A stretch of DNA of 64,000 nt from Hymenobacter sp. YC55 (GCF_029433095.1 NZ_JARNTX010000002.1:992001-1056000), one strand, 5' to 3'; counted from the stretch's first letter, positions 34,301-41,682 are shown. Made by a program: numbers and translations. Notes: generated from the letters alone by a model not told the origin.

Positions 34301-34923
34301 GTCTGGAAATCAGCCTTGCGGGCAGTAAGAGGCACTACTTCGTTGTCGAAGTAGAAGCCGGTGCCGCCTTTGCGCTGCGTGTTGAGGGGACGTACTTCGG
34401 GATGCACGAACACCAGCGTAAACGGCGAAGTACCGCCCAACAGCTGTGTGGTGCGGCGGCCGCTGGCATCCTGCCGGTCCGCGAAAATCAAATACAGCGC
34501 GTCTACCTCGCGGAAGTGTTCATCGGCCAGGTACAGCGCCAGCGTGTCGCCGAGCAGCTTCACGCGCGGATCAGAGCTGCCTTGCAACTGCTGCAATTGC
34601 TCCTGCTTGTGCCAAGCCACAAAGCGCAGCTGGTACTCGTCGGTGGGCTTGCTGTAAAACAGTAGCTCCAGCAAGTCCCAACACTGCGACACCTGCCGGT
34701 GGTACAGCGAGTGGCCCTGTGGCTGCTGCTTCACGAACTTGAATGCGGTTTCCAGCAAGTGCAGCCGGCCAAAAGGCGTGGGAATGGCAGTAGCAGTGCG
34801 GCGGGAGTTGCCGCCGGCGGGGTCGAGCATCCGCTCGGCTTCCAAAGCCGTTAGTTGGTTGGATTCCTGCCAGCCGCGCAGGTTAGCATTGCCGCGCTCC
34901 AGCAGCTGTAAGATATTACTCAT
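31366..34923 (-). CDS. Large protein with C-terminal actin/Hsp70-type ATPase domain
   Basis: The protein has 1185 residues with no signal peptide or membrane helix. Residues 1-590 show no motif I recognise. From about 595 an actin/Hsp70/sugar-kinase ATPase core begins: phosphate-1 AVDFGTTNTHVAFA (Asp near 602), phosphate-2 VNIDIGGGTTDVLLL (near 846), and an adenosine-type motif HLCFSGKGSTYLRML (near 983). The spacing fits the two-lobed fold with large insertions. Around 770-800 IRAYIRELLLLIKHKVALNEG resembles the helix before the connect region. The last 130 residues are helical. The canonical residues suggest real ATP hydrolysis. It could polymerise like bacterial actins or act as a chaperone-like switch. 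It lies directly downstream of the tubulin-like gene, separated by repeat copy C. Confidence 0.82.
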   Translation of the reverse strand: MSNILQLLERGNANLRGWQESNQLTALEAERMLDPAGGNSRRTATAIPTPFGRLHLLETAFKFVKQQPQGHSLYHRQVSQCWDLLELLFYSKPTDEYQLRFVAWHKQEQLQQLQGSSDPRVKLLGDTLALYLADEHFREVDALYLIFADRQDASGRRTTQLLGGTSPFTLVFVHPEVRPLNTQRKGGTGFYFDNEVVPLTARKADFQTYIFGLFEVEKTLRSKDFAASVYDFLTALDRSRMNELAELNQTASSFNQPYEPLRDAQGNAVQIRGVELRHLAEAQQPISSDWFVAATVPQLGKTPLALLPGLDLRRGNYFGGTPGTDSTVIKWSYDEELDKRRLEGLGVQYPFLTVNDLLEDMLVEVPFAVNTERFHFGTVLPEPGTRLEDRPFRFLLPLKRRYFDYFRPEDLDRYLRLTVFDNHVLVQLAIPVTSGREVMYERRYYYRPGPGSSADQTVAAVPSDNAKTPYNGGRVSARVNVGVFPFYKFPNVAQTGGNSHYYVQLADQNEGADLARLRFYTGQQALAPAGAGNMRGVRTHQRMGRNARGPASTYYEVVGTHFDFMEVETPAADFARPGRAVSGLLVPRWQTAVGGSQRFTFAVDFGTTNTHVAFATAERGEPQPFSITKEKELQVVTLNKPLASADYLLPVRYGVGSLGTMPLADTVRNREFVPAFIGTDGADVAFPIRTATCESPAFVGEGDPMLFGSINIGFHLSRDGSLYNHPEDGRYQTNLKWDTEGAHRAAGVQRIRAYIRELLLLIKHKVALNEGDVSQTQVVWSRPLSMKKSGIRDFEEIWQEEFSRIFGQEAGTRLAHISESWAPYLYLTDPRTDGGIVPTGDENVVNIDIGGGTTDVLLLRGRQPEATLSFRFAGDVLWGDGAGGGSRQQNGLLYYYVSRTANKPISQEAWAAREVVKAALESKAGSADVVSLLFGFDKQLEFSKELRGAKHLRVVLFLHFAAIVYHVGQVCKARGLDVPRHLCFSGKGSTYLRMLDLNSNLSALTELAKLVLQFASGQTAPRDFRLTLVGQPKEATANGAVLWKMKDGNHLNDPKEFVLPGTVPADVEPFAAPAPTSVLTLGDATALREDVLANARRLVRFLTHDSQEVRDLLEDLNVEMNPDFVYNFLDGQLKDSLNAGLNSLLNNGAKPDDRLPETLFFFPFRDALFQLGRELFKRNYATQLQ

Positions 34924-34970
34924 GTAGTGCGTTTCGTTTCTGATTGTTGGCTCTTCTATTAGAATCGTCT

Positions 34971-35080
34971 GTCATGCTGAGCGGAGTCGAAGCATCTCGC
35001 TAGTGTGCTAACTTCGTTTTGCCGTTACAACGAGTCGAGCGAGATGCTTCGACTTCGCCTCCGGCTGCGCTCAGCATGAC
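34971..35080. repeat. Palindromic repeat family, copy C
   Basis: The left arm, starting GTCATGCTGAGCGGAGTCGAAG at 34971, runs to about 35005. The right inverted arm (about 35037-35080) ends GCTCAGCATGAC. The right arm carries an insertion (TTCGCCTCCGGCT) also seen in one unit of copy A. It lies between the actin-like and tubulin-like genes. Confidence 0.82.
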
Positions 35081-35110
35081 GTTCTGAAGTATTTAGGAGC
35101 TAGCTACTGA

Positions 35111-36592
35111 TTAAAACCCTGGTACTTTGGCGTCTACCACATCCTCCATTACCTCGCTGAAGGCCCGCACAAACTCGCCGGGCGCTTCCGCTTCGGTTAC
35201 CTTGCGCAGTTGCTTGTCGAGCCGTTCGCGCACGTAGCTGCGGCTGATGGTGTCGGAGTTGAAAAAGCCTTTCTTCACTTCCTGGCCCTGCACAATCTTG
35301 TCGAAATCAGCCTCGTCGAGGCGGAAAGGCACGAAGTGGCGGGCGTTGTCGCGTAGTTCGCGCAGCCAGGATTTGAAGCTGATCGGCTGGCCTTCGGGTG
35401 AGTTGTAGTCGAAAAGGAAGCGGCGCAGGTCGCGGAAGAAGGGCGTGGTTTGCCAGGCATTCTTCAGGTTGATGTTCTTGGCGTACACCGCGTCGTCGGT
35501 GGCGGGGAAGTGGTGCTCCAGCCACGTCGTGAAGAACTGGAACCGGGTGAGAGCCGGGCCGAGTAGCGGCCGAGTCTGGTTGGGGTCGAAGCTCTCAAAG
35601 CGCACTTCCTTGTCGTCGCGCTCCAAGCCGTACTCGTAGAAATGATGGTCGTTTTGGAGCACAGCGGCGGGTTGGCGCATGAAGTCCAGCACCGATAGCG
35701 CGCCGACTAGCTCCACGAAGTGGGCATCGTTGCGCTGCTGGTTGCCGCCTTCGCGGTTTTCCTGTTGCTTCTGTGCCTGGTCGCCCACGTAGTAGAGCGA
35801 GTTCAGGTCGGGCAAATTGCGCTGATAGTAGGCCAGTGCCGCTTTGGTCTTCGTGATGAAGGTGTTGGAGTCAATGGAGCTGGTTTCGTCGCTTTTCAGG
35901 TCGAAGTAGGGCAGCACCGTCAGCGCGCCCATCGGGGCCGTGTTCAGTAGGTGCTTCTTGGCCAAGTTGCCCTTGGGGTTGCGCAGGTTCTTGAGCAGCA
36001 GCGGAAAGCCAGCCGCCCCCGTGCCCCCGAAGATCGACGAGATAAAAAACACTCGGTCATCGGGCCCGAACCCGTTGGCGAAAAACTCGATTTCCGGCGA
36101 GTTCATCAGCTGATTCAACACCACGCTGCCCACATTGGGGCTGCCTTTGAAGCCGACTGTCAGCGGCTCGTTCAGGCTCTTGGGGTCGAACAGCAAATCA
36201 ACCAAGTGCTTGGTTTCAACGGGCAGCGAGTTGTAGTGCAGATAGTCGCGCAACGGCTCGTCCATGCCGCTGAAGTTGTACTCGAAGGTTTCTTTCACCC
36301 GCGGGTCGCGCTCCTGGCCCGAAGTAGCAGCCATAGAGGCCAGCGTTGCAATTTCGGTGTGGAAAAACTGTCCAGCTTCCGGCGCGGGCCGCAATTGCTG
36401 GCGCAGCCGCTGGTAAGTTTTCAGCAGTTCAATGGTGCGCTGCTTATCACCATTCAGCGCATCCGGGTCGATAATGATGGGAACAACTCGGTTGCAGTTC
36501 TGGAGTTCCACTCCCGCGGCCAGCAGCATCGTGAGCGAACGAATGACCCGGGAGCCAGTGCCCCCGATGCCGAAAATATAAAGCGTTGCCAT
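35111..36592 (-). CDS. Tubulin/FtsZ-superfamily GTPase-like protein
   Basis: The protein has 493 residues and is predicted cytosolic. The N-terminus IFGIGGTGSRVIRSL (about 6-20) forms the first nucleotide-binding turn. VFFISSIFGGTGAAGFPLLL near residues 182-201 corresponds to the tubulin signature (GGGTGTG in FtsZ), here GGTGAAG. The separation of about 175 residues between first strand and signature is longer than in FtsZ but seen in divergent Tubulin_2-like families. An E1/ThiF-like Rossmann fold would explain only the first motif, so tubulin superfamily is preferred. The C-terminal 200 residues are helical and unassigned. Its neighbours are an actin-like ATPase, stator-like proteins and a vWA-like lipoprotein, suggesting a membrane-linked cytoskeletal element. 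Confidence 0.75.
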   Translation of the reverse strand: MATLYIFGIGGTGSRVIRSLTMLLAAGVELQNCNRVVPIIIDPDALNGDKQRTIELLKTYQRLRQQLRPAPEAGQFFHTEIATLASMAATSGQERDPRVKETFEYNFSGMDEPLRDYLHYNSLPVETKHLVDLLFDPKSLNEPLTVGFKGSPNVGSVVLNQLMNSPEIEFFANGFGPDDRVFFISSIFGGTGAAGFPLLLKNLRNPKGNLAKKHLLNTAPMGALTVLPYFDLKSDETSSIDSNTFITKTKAALAYYQRNLPDLNSLYYVGDQAQKQQENREGGNQQRNDAHFVELVGALSVLDFMRQPAAVLQNDHHFYEYGLERDDKEVRFESFDPNQTRPLLGPALTRFQFFTTWLEHHFPATDDAVYAKNINLKNAWQTTPFFRDLRRFLFDYNSPEGQPISFKSWLRELRDNARHFVPFRLDEADFDKIVQGQEVKKGFFNSDTISRSYVRERLDKQLRKVTEAEAPGEFVRAFSEVMEDVVDAKVPGF

Positions 36593-36658
36593 ATGTAAAA
36601 GGAAGTGGCTAAAACAGTGCTGAGCATCGTTTCTGCCAGATTTAAGGATTACATCAGA

Positions 36659-36818
36659 ACGTTATGCTAAGCTTGAAAGCTTGTCGAAGCATTTCGGATG
36701 CTGATGTTGCTAAGGTATACTCGTCATGCTGAGCTTGCCGAAGCATCTCGCTCGAATCGCTGGGCCAGCGTTAAGGTTTACCACACTAGCGAGATGCTTC
36801 GGCAAGCTCAGCATGACG
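36659..36818. repeat. Palindromic repeat family, copy D
   Basis: Bases 36722-36752 and 36788-36818 are exact reverse complements over 31 bases. A decayed third unit (GTTATGCTAAGCTTGAAAGC) precedes them at 36661. The block lies between the tubulin-like gene and the small membrane protein gene. Confidence 0.88.
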
Positions 36819-36836
36819 TTCTGGTTGGATGAAGGT

Positions 36837-37292
36837 CTAGTTAGGCCAGCGCACCGGTGTGGTACGGGCACTAACGGAAAGGCTTTTCACCGCGAAAGAA
36901 CAGAGAATGAAAAATAGAACTGCTACCAACGTATTTGTGGCCGTGAACCCCCACAGGTAGCGTTTCAGCGTGGAAACTTGCGCTACGGCCAGCTCCTCGC
37001 CGGTTTCTGCCAGTTGTGCTTCCACTGCGGCAGCGGCCTGCTGCCAGGCAACGATAGCGCCTAATACGGCCGTCAACAAAAGCATAATGGCCCAATGCTG
37101 CGTCTTGAAAAAGGACGTAGTAACCACGCGGTTTAACACCACATAGAAAAGCAGCGCCATACCCAAGGCCACAAAGAAGGTGGTCAAACCCACTCCCGGG
37201 AAAATACTTTGCCGGTACACCGGAATAAGACTGGACGGGTCCGGGTTGCCCAACAAGGCCTGATAAAGCGCAGTGAAAAACGATTGGAGCAT
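36837..37292 (-). CDS. Small membrane protein of the motor/cytoskeletal cluster
   Basis: The protein has 151 residues. Three membrane helices are predicted: about 34-56 (VGLTTFFVALGMALLFYVVL), 67-84 (WAIMLLLTAVLGAIVAW) and 113-135 (WGFTATNTLVAVLFFILCSF). A short acidic helix lies between the second and third. It starts 56 bases after the vWA-like lipoprotein gene on the same strand and is probably co-transcribed. I do not recognise the family; it could be an accessory subunit of the stator-like complex or a membrane anchor. Confidence 0.75.
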   Translation of the reverse strand: MLQSFFTALYQALLGNPDPSSLIPVYRQSIFPGVGLTTFFVALGMALLFYVVLNRVVTTSFFKTQHWAIMLLLTAVLGAIVAWQQAAAAVEAQLAETGEELAVAQVSTLKRYLWGFTATNTLVAVLFFILCSFAVKSLSVSARTTPVRWPN

Positions 37293-37348
37293 AGAGTTGG
37301 AAGAGAAAGGGAGAGGCAGTAGAGAGTTGGTAGATAATTGTGTTAGTG

Positions 37349-38686
37349 TTAGTCGCGACGCAGGGCCACTGGCACATCGAAGAGCACAGGGCCAGTGGCG
37401 GATTGACCGCCGAAGCTTTCGGCTACGCCCGCAAGCACTTCCGTTAGCAGAAAGGTCTTGGGGCCTTGGCCGGCAATGTTACTGTCATTGGAAGTGGAGT
37501 AGGTACTAGCCCAAGTAGGAGCGGTAGGCGCCAGCGCCAGCCGGAGCGTTTGTGGCTTCTGCCGCGAGGCCGTTGAAGGAAGCTTCGAAACGCTGATTTG
37601 AGTGAAATGCGTATATGCTCGGCCCGCAGCCGGTACGGGTGGGCCACCAGCCGCCGCCCACGTTTTCACCAACTTGGCATCGGTGTTGCCTGGCTCCAGG
37701 CGCAACTGCGATACAGAAAAGCTTTTTTGCGCGGCCAGCGGGAGGTGTTTCAAATCAAAGCCAACCACAAACTGCGCGGGCTCTTTCGCCGACAATGAAG
37801 TGAACGACACGCCCGTGGCCTTGCCCCCTTGGGGTCCGGGTTCCGCATACCATTCGCCCTTGCCTTGGTAGCCCGTCACGACACCGTAAGTAGGTGCCTC
37901 GTATTTGGCATTGAAATGCACCTGCGGCTGCTGATCCAGCCGTCCCATCAATTGCTGATTTACCTGCGCCACCAACGGTGCTGGCCCGAGCACCCACACG
38001 TAGTAGGGTAGTTTGGTCCCAGTTAGGGTCTGCCGCTTGGTGCGGTTGCCAGGATAGAAGTTGCCCCGAAACTCCGACGTATTCGCAAATACCGACACCG
38101 CTAGCTCTGCTGGATTCGCGGTGCTGAGCGCATCTTTTACGTCGGTGCGCACGCGCCACGTTTGGGTGGGGTCCTTGGGGCCGTAGATGAAATCGGAAAC
38201 GATAATGCTGACCGTGCCGGGCTTCTGCGTTTGTAGCTTTAGCACTTCGCGTAGCATATCGGGCATTTCAGTGCCCGCCGCCGGATTCTCGATGCCGCGG
38301 CTTATAGTCTGGCTTAACTCGGCGTAGGAAGTGGGTTGAACTACCGGATTCTCTTTCACAAAATAGTAGCCGGCTGTCGTGCCTTGCGTCGTCCGGCCCT
38401 GCACGTCGGAGAGTAAGGCCGTAACGGTGCGTTGAAATTCACTGCCCGGGTCGCCTGGCCGGTTGGCCCGCACAAACCCCTGCATGCCGCCCGATATATC
38501 GACAAATACATTGAGCTGGCGCAGACCGGTGGTCTTGTTGGTTGTTTCTTCGGTTTTAGGAGTTGCAGCGGTGGTAGCGGCGGCCTTGCTTGCGGCTCGT
38601 TTCTCGCCCGGTACATCGCAGGCGCTTAGCAACAAGGCCAAGCCGCAGGCCCAAAAAGATAGGTGGCGTTTACTAGTCGAGGCCAT
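37349..38686 (-). CDS. Lipoprotein with vWA-like domain
   Basis: The protein has 445 residues from the ATG at 38686, which puts the signal and lipobox (GLALLLSAC, Cys23) at the right distance; the frame continues 48 codons upstream without a signal. After a Lys/Thr-rich linker, LNVFVDISGGMQGF (Asp63) matches the first metal-binding motif of vWA domains (DxSxS variant, here D-I-S-G-G). SIIVSDFIYG near residue 155 fits the later acidic MIDAS position. The C-terminal half is beta-rich and unassigned. It is the first gene of the minus-strand block, so its promoter probably lies in the 567-base gap upstream. It may bind a periplasmic or outer-membrane partner of the machine. Confidence 0.78.
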   Translation of the reverse strand: MASTSKRHLSFWACGLALLLSACDVPGEKRAASKAAATTAATPKTEETTNKTTGLRQLNVFVDISGGMQGFVRANRPGDPGSEFQRTVTALLSDVQGRTTQGTTAGYYFVKENPVVQPTSYAELSQTISRGIENPAAGTEMPDMLREVLKLQTQKPGTVSIIVSDFIYGPKDPTQTWRVRTDVKDALSTANPAELAVSVFANTSEFRGNFYPGNRTKRQTLTGTKLPYYVWVLGPAPLVAQVNQQLMGRLDQQPQVHFNAKYEAPTYGVVTGYQGKGEWYAEPGPQGGKATGVSFTSLSAKEPAQFVVGFDLKHLPLAAQKSFSVSQLRLEPGNTDAKLVKTWAAAGGPPVPAAGRAYTHFTQISVSKLPSTASRQKPQTLRLALAPTAPTWASTYSTSNDSNIAGQGPKTFLLTEVLAGVAESFGGQSATGPVLFDVPVALRRD

Positions 38687-39253
38687 GAAAGAATGAATGC
38701 AGAGTAGGGTACAGGAAAGGCACTGAGTAGCTAATACGTTCATTCGGGGCTTTAGCTGGCAATGGTTTCCGGCAAGAGTATTGGTTGGTGTTGGTGGTGA
38801 GGCAAGGACTAGCAAAGCAGAAAGCAGCAAGGCAATATCGTGCCACTCAATTCAGGTCGAGAGGGTATTGCTGTGTATATACTTTGTGGCGTGCACATTA
38901 AAATATTATGTTTAGGTCTCAACCTCGTCTAAGGCTAGCCGAAAAGTACAAGTTAAATTAACTGCCTGTGTTTAGCGAAAAGGTGATTACCTCCTGCCTG
39001 AACATGAAGCGTAGTAAACGTCTTAGCCTCCCGATTATGTATAATCATAAAGCTTGCAAGGTCGGATACCCCGAAAAAGTAGCGCTAGCGGGGTTATGCA
39101 AGTAAGAGAATTCCACTTAAAAATCTCGTTGGTTCATTATTTCTAGTCCAGTATCAGGTGGTTACGTGCAGCGCCTGCCGTACTTTTGCTGGACACTATT
39201 GAAAATGCGCTCCTGTGTTCCAGTAGCGCTCTTAGTAGGACTATCAGCTTTCT
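38687..39253. other. Divergent intergenic region of 567 bases
   Basis: It should contain promoters for the cluster (minus) and the DUF3089 gene (plus). A perfect inverted repeat GATTAT-GT-ATAATC lies at 39033-39046 and could be an operator. A short hairpin ACCCCG/CGGGGT is at 39068-39094. The left part (38700-38880) is unremarkable. No frame here looks coding. Confidence 0.5.
39181..39188 (+). promoter_or_regulatory. Candidate -7 box of the DUF3089 gene
   Basis: TACTTTTG fits TAnnTTTG and lies 66 bases before the ATG at 39254. The region 17-21 bases upstream has no TTG. Confidence 0.3.
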
Positions 39254-40315
39254 ATGATTTCTGCTATTTATGGCTTTCCACGCTGGCTAGCGCTCGTGCT
39301 GCCCGTGCTGCTACTGTGCTCTTGCCTGAACGTTATCAAGCCTAGCCGCGAGTTTCCTAGTTATTCCGTGCCCGCCGCTCCCGACTACGCGCAGCCTACT
39401 AATTGGGCCGCTTTGCCGTCTCGCGTCGATGCCGCCGACGTCGTGCCCACGCGTTCCGGCTTGCACGACCAGCAAGCTACGGCCGCTGCCGACGTGTTTT
39501 TCGTGCATCCTACCACTTATCTAGGCCGAGCGGGTTGGAACGCTGATCTTGACAACAAGCAAATCAACCATATTACCGACATCAGCACGATGCGTCGGCA
39601 GGCATCAGTCTTCAACGGTACCGCCCGCATCTATGCGCCGCGCTACCGGCAGGCAACTCTGTTCTCATTTTTTGATGAGCAAACCGATAACGGTACCCAA
39701 GCCATCAACTTAGCGTACGAGGACGTGAAGTCAGCTTTCCGGTACTACCTCGCGCACTACAACCAAGGCCGTCCCATCATCCTTGCCGGGCACAGCCAAG
39801 GCACCCGCCACCTCACTCAGCTACTGCGTGACTTTTTCGAGCACGACCCCGCCCTGCGTCGCCAACTCGTGGCTGCCTACTTGATTGGCTTTAACGTGCC
39901 CGATAGTACACTACAGGCAGTTCGTCCGTGTGCTGATTCCACCCAAACCGGTTGCTACGTGGCCTGGAACACCGTGGACTGGGGCCAGGAATATGCGCCC
40001 TATCAGCACAGTACCGTCACCAATCCCCTTACTTGGACTTGCGACACCACCGCGGCCCTATCGAGTCTCAACCTCGGTGGCATTTCCTACAGCTTCAATA
40101 AAGTAGATACCGCCGTAGTGGATGCCAAAGCCCATAATGGCCTGCTCTGGATTCACCGGCCGCAATCCTACGGCTACCCCCGCTTCCTGCTGCCCGGCCG
40201 CCCCGAGCTAAGCCACTCCTTTCACCTCGTCGATTATGCCCTGTTCTACATGAACATTCGACAGAATGCCGCAGCGCGGGTGCGGGCATATGAGCGGCGG
40301 AGTAATGGGCAATAG
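39254..40315 (+). CDS. DUF3089 lipoprotein, alpha/beta-hydrolase-like
   Basis: The protein has 353 residues. The signal peptide with lipobox LLLCSC (Cys near 24) predicts lipid anchoring. The DUF3089 region contains VFFVHPTTYLG, the nucleophile elbow AGHSQGTRHLTQLL, and CYVAWNTVDWGQEY, all typical of this family of alpha/beta-hydrolase-like proteins. A Ser-His-Asp triad is plausible: the Ser in GHSQG is clear, and the terminal His may be in SHSFHLVDY. The substrate is unknown. Its stop is only four bases from the stop of the convergent small gene. Confidence 0.87.
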   Translation: MISAIYGFPRWLALVLPVLLLCSCLNVIKPSREFPSYSVPAAPDYAQPTNWAALPSRVDAADVVPTRSGLHDQQATAAADVFFVHPTTYLGRAGWNADLDNKQINHITDISTMRRQASVFNGTARIYAPRYRQATLFSFFDEQTDNGTQAINLAYEDVKSAFRYYLAHYNQGRPIILAGHSQGTRHLTQLLRDFFEHDPALRRQLVAAYLIGFNVPDSTLQAVRPCADSTQTGCYVAWNTVDWGQEYAPYQHSTVTNPLTWTCDTTAALSSLNLGGISYSFNKVDTAVVDAKAHNGLLWIHRPQSYGYPRFLLPGRPELSHSFHLVDYALFYMNIRQNAAARVRAYERRSNGQ

Positions 40316-40319
40316 TCTA

Positions 40320-40640
40320 CTATTCTAACAATTCAGCTAAACGGCGCTCGAATACTGTTCTGTAACGCCTTGCTAGTGGTATCTCAGGGTTTTGCTTTGA
40401 AAAGTGCTCCAAGCCGGCCCAGAAATGTTCTTCGTTGAAGTCAGTGAAGTCGTTGGCCGCAGCCAGAGCAAAGTTGTGTAATTGATAGGCCACCGCTCCT
40501 GTGTAATAATTCGTTTTAGCTAACCACTCGAAAGTTGCAGTATCAAATTGCTGAGGACTTGGCGGAATAGGTACTGTTCTGACTTCGATTAAGAATTGAT
40601 ATAGTAAATACCGATATGCATTTTTTCTGTTTGCATCCAT
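40320..40640 (-). CDS. Small AT-rich gene of unknown function
   Basis: The protein has 106 residues from MDANRKNAYRYLLYQ (ATG 40640); five more codons are possible upstream. It is helical and rich in Phe/Tyr/Asn, with no membrane segment and no motif I recognise. Its base composition is clearly more AT-rich than the flanking genes, with AT-ending codons (ATA, TTA, AAT) unusual for this genome, which suggests recent acquisition. It lies convergent to the DUF3089 gene and just beyond the tsf terminator. Confidence 0.6.
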   Translation of the reverse strand: MDANRKNAYRYLLYQFLIEVRTVPIPPSPQQFDTATFEWLAKTNYYTGAVAYQLHNFALAAANDFTDFNEEHFWAGLEHFSKQNPEIPLARRYRTVFERRLAELLE

Positions 40641-40657
40641 ACCGCAATGATGCATAA

Positions 40658-40692
40658 AAAAGCCCCACCAGCATAATGCTAGCGGGGCTTTT
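40658..40692 (-). terminator. Intrinsic terminator of the rplM-rpsI-rpsB-tsf operon
   Basis: AAAAGCCCC (40658-40666) and GGGGCTTTT (40684-40692) pair, with AGCAT/ATGCT inside. On the minus strand the hairpin follows the tsf stop at 40713 and ends in a T-run. Confidence 0.85.
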
Positions 40693-40712
40693 CAATTATA
40701 TCAGGCTAAAAG

Positions 40713-41552
40713 CTAAGCGCCGATGGCTACGCGCTTGAAGTCGGTTACGGTCATGCCTTTCGACGTTTTGTCGAGCAGCTGCGCGATGGTTACGGAGTTG
40801 TCTTTCACAAACTCTTGGTTCAGCAAAGTATTCTCTTTGTAGAACTTGTTGAGTTTGCCTTGGGCAATCTTCTCGAGCATGGCTTCAGGCTTGCCTTCAG
40901 CACGTGCCTGCTCTTTGCCGATTTCGATTTCACGCTCAACGGTAGCAGAATCCACACCGTCCTTGTCAACGGCTACGGGCTTCATAGCTACAATTTGCAT
41001 AGCCACATCGCGGCCTACAGTTTCTACGTCGGCACCGTTCACGTTCTTCAGGCCTACCAATACGCCTTTTTTGCCGTCGGAGTGGATGTAAGAAGCTACT
41101 TTCTCAGCAGTCATGTTGGCGTAGGCTACTACGTCCAGCTTCTCGCCGATTTTGCCCATCAAGTCGGTGATGTGGTCTTGCAGGCTGCGGCCGTCTTCTT
41201 GCGAAGCTGCCAGCAGGTCTTCCTTGGTAGCAGCATTGGTCTTCACAGCCGAATCCAGGATTTGCTGAACGAGGTTGCGGAAGTCAGCAACTTTCGAAAC
41301 CGGCTCGGTTTCGCAAGCCAAAGCTACCAGTTTGCCGTTGGTGCCGTCTTCGCTTACGCTTGCCAGTACTAGACCTTCGGAGGTAGCATTGTCGGAGCGC
41401 TTGTCAGCAATTTTTTGGCCCTGCTTGCGCAAAATGTCGCGGGCGGCTTCGAAGTCGCCTTCGGCTTCTACCAGAGCTTTTTTGCAATCCATCATGCCGG
41501 CGCCGGTCATGGCGCGCAGCTTGTTCACGTCTTGGGCGGTAATTGCTGCCAT
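40713..41552 (-). CDS. tsf: Translation elongation factor Ts
   Basis: This 279-residue protein is EF-Ts, which exchanges GDP for GTP on EF-Tu. The N-terminal UBA-like domain carries VNKLRAMTGAGMMDCKKALVEAEGD, the signature of the family, and the core includes the ACETEPVSK segment (TDFV in other bacteria). Length is normal for a bacterial EF-Ts. It is last in the operon, 151 bases after rpsB. This gap is longer than the others and contains an inverted repeat that could tune its expression relative to S2. Confidence 0.98.
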   Translation of the reverse strand: MAAITAQDVNKLRAMTGAGMMDCKKALVEAEGDFEAARDILRKQGQKIADKRSDNATSEGLVLASVSEDGTNGKLVALACETEPVSKVADFRNLVQQILDSAVKTNAATKEDLLAASQEDGRSLQDHITDLMGKIGEKLDVVAYANMTAEKVASYIHSDGKKGVLVGLKNVNGADVETVGRDVAMQIVAMKPVAVDKDGVDSATVEREIEIGKEQARAEGKPEAMLEKIAQGKLNKFYKENTLLNQEFVKDNSVTIAQLLDKTSKGMTVTDFKRVAIGA

Positions 41553-41621
41553 TCTTGGGAAAAGTTAGATGCTAGTAGCTACTAGCTAGTGTTGATATTT
41601 GTGAGTGGAAACGGCAAAAGA

Positions 41622-41682
41622 AGAAGTCAGAAGCAAAACCCGGAAACTGGTAAGCACCATCGGATTCTAGCTTCTGACTTCT
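41622..41682. repeat. Inverted repeat between rpsB and tsf
   Basis: AGAAGTCAGAAGC (41622-41634) and GCTTCTGACTTCT (41670-41682) are perfect 13-base complements with a 35-base loop. The adjoining 41683-41700 repeats the CTAGCTTCT motif. It lies inside the operon and has no T-run. Confidence 0.7.

Noticed and set aside
35111..36592. Interpretation of the tubulin-like protein as an E1/ThiF enzyme
   Set aside because: The first loop GIGGTGS would fit, but the second loop SIFGGTGAAGFP and its position fit the tubulin signature, and no ubiquitin-like or ThiS gene is near.
36726..36917. Plus-strand frame of 63 codons over repeat copy D
   Set aside because: It is mostly repeat translation and overlaps the end of the membrane-protein gene on the opposite strand.
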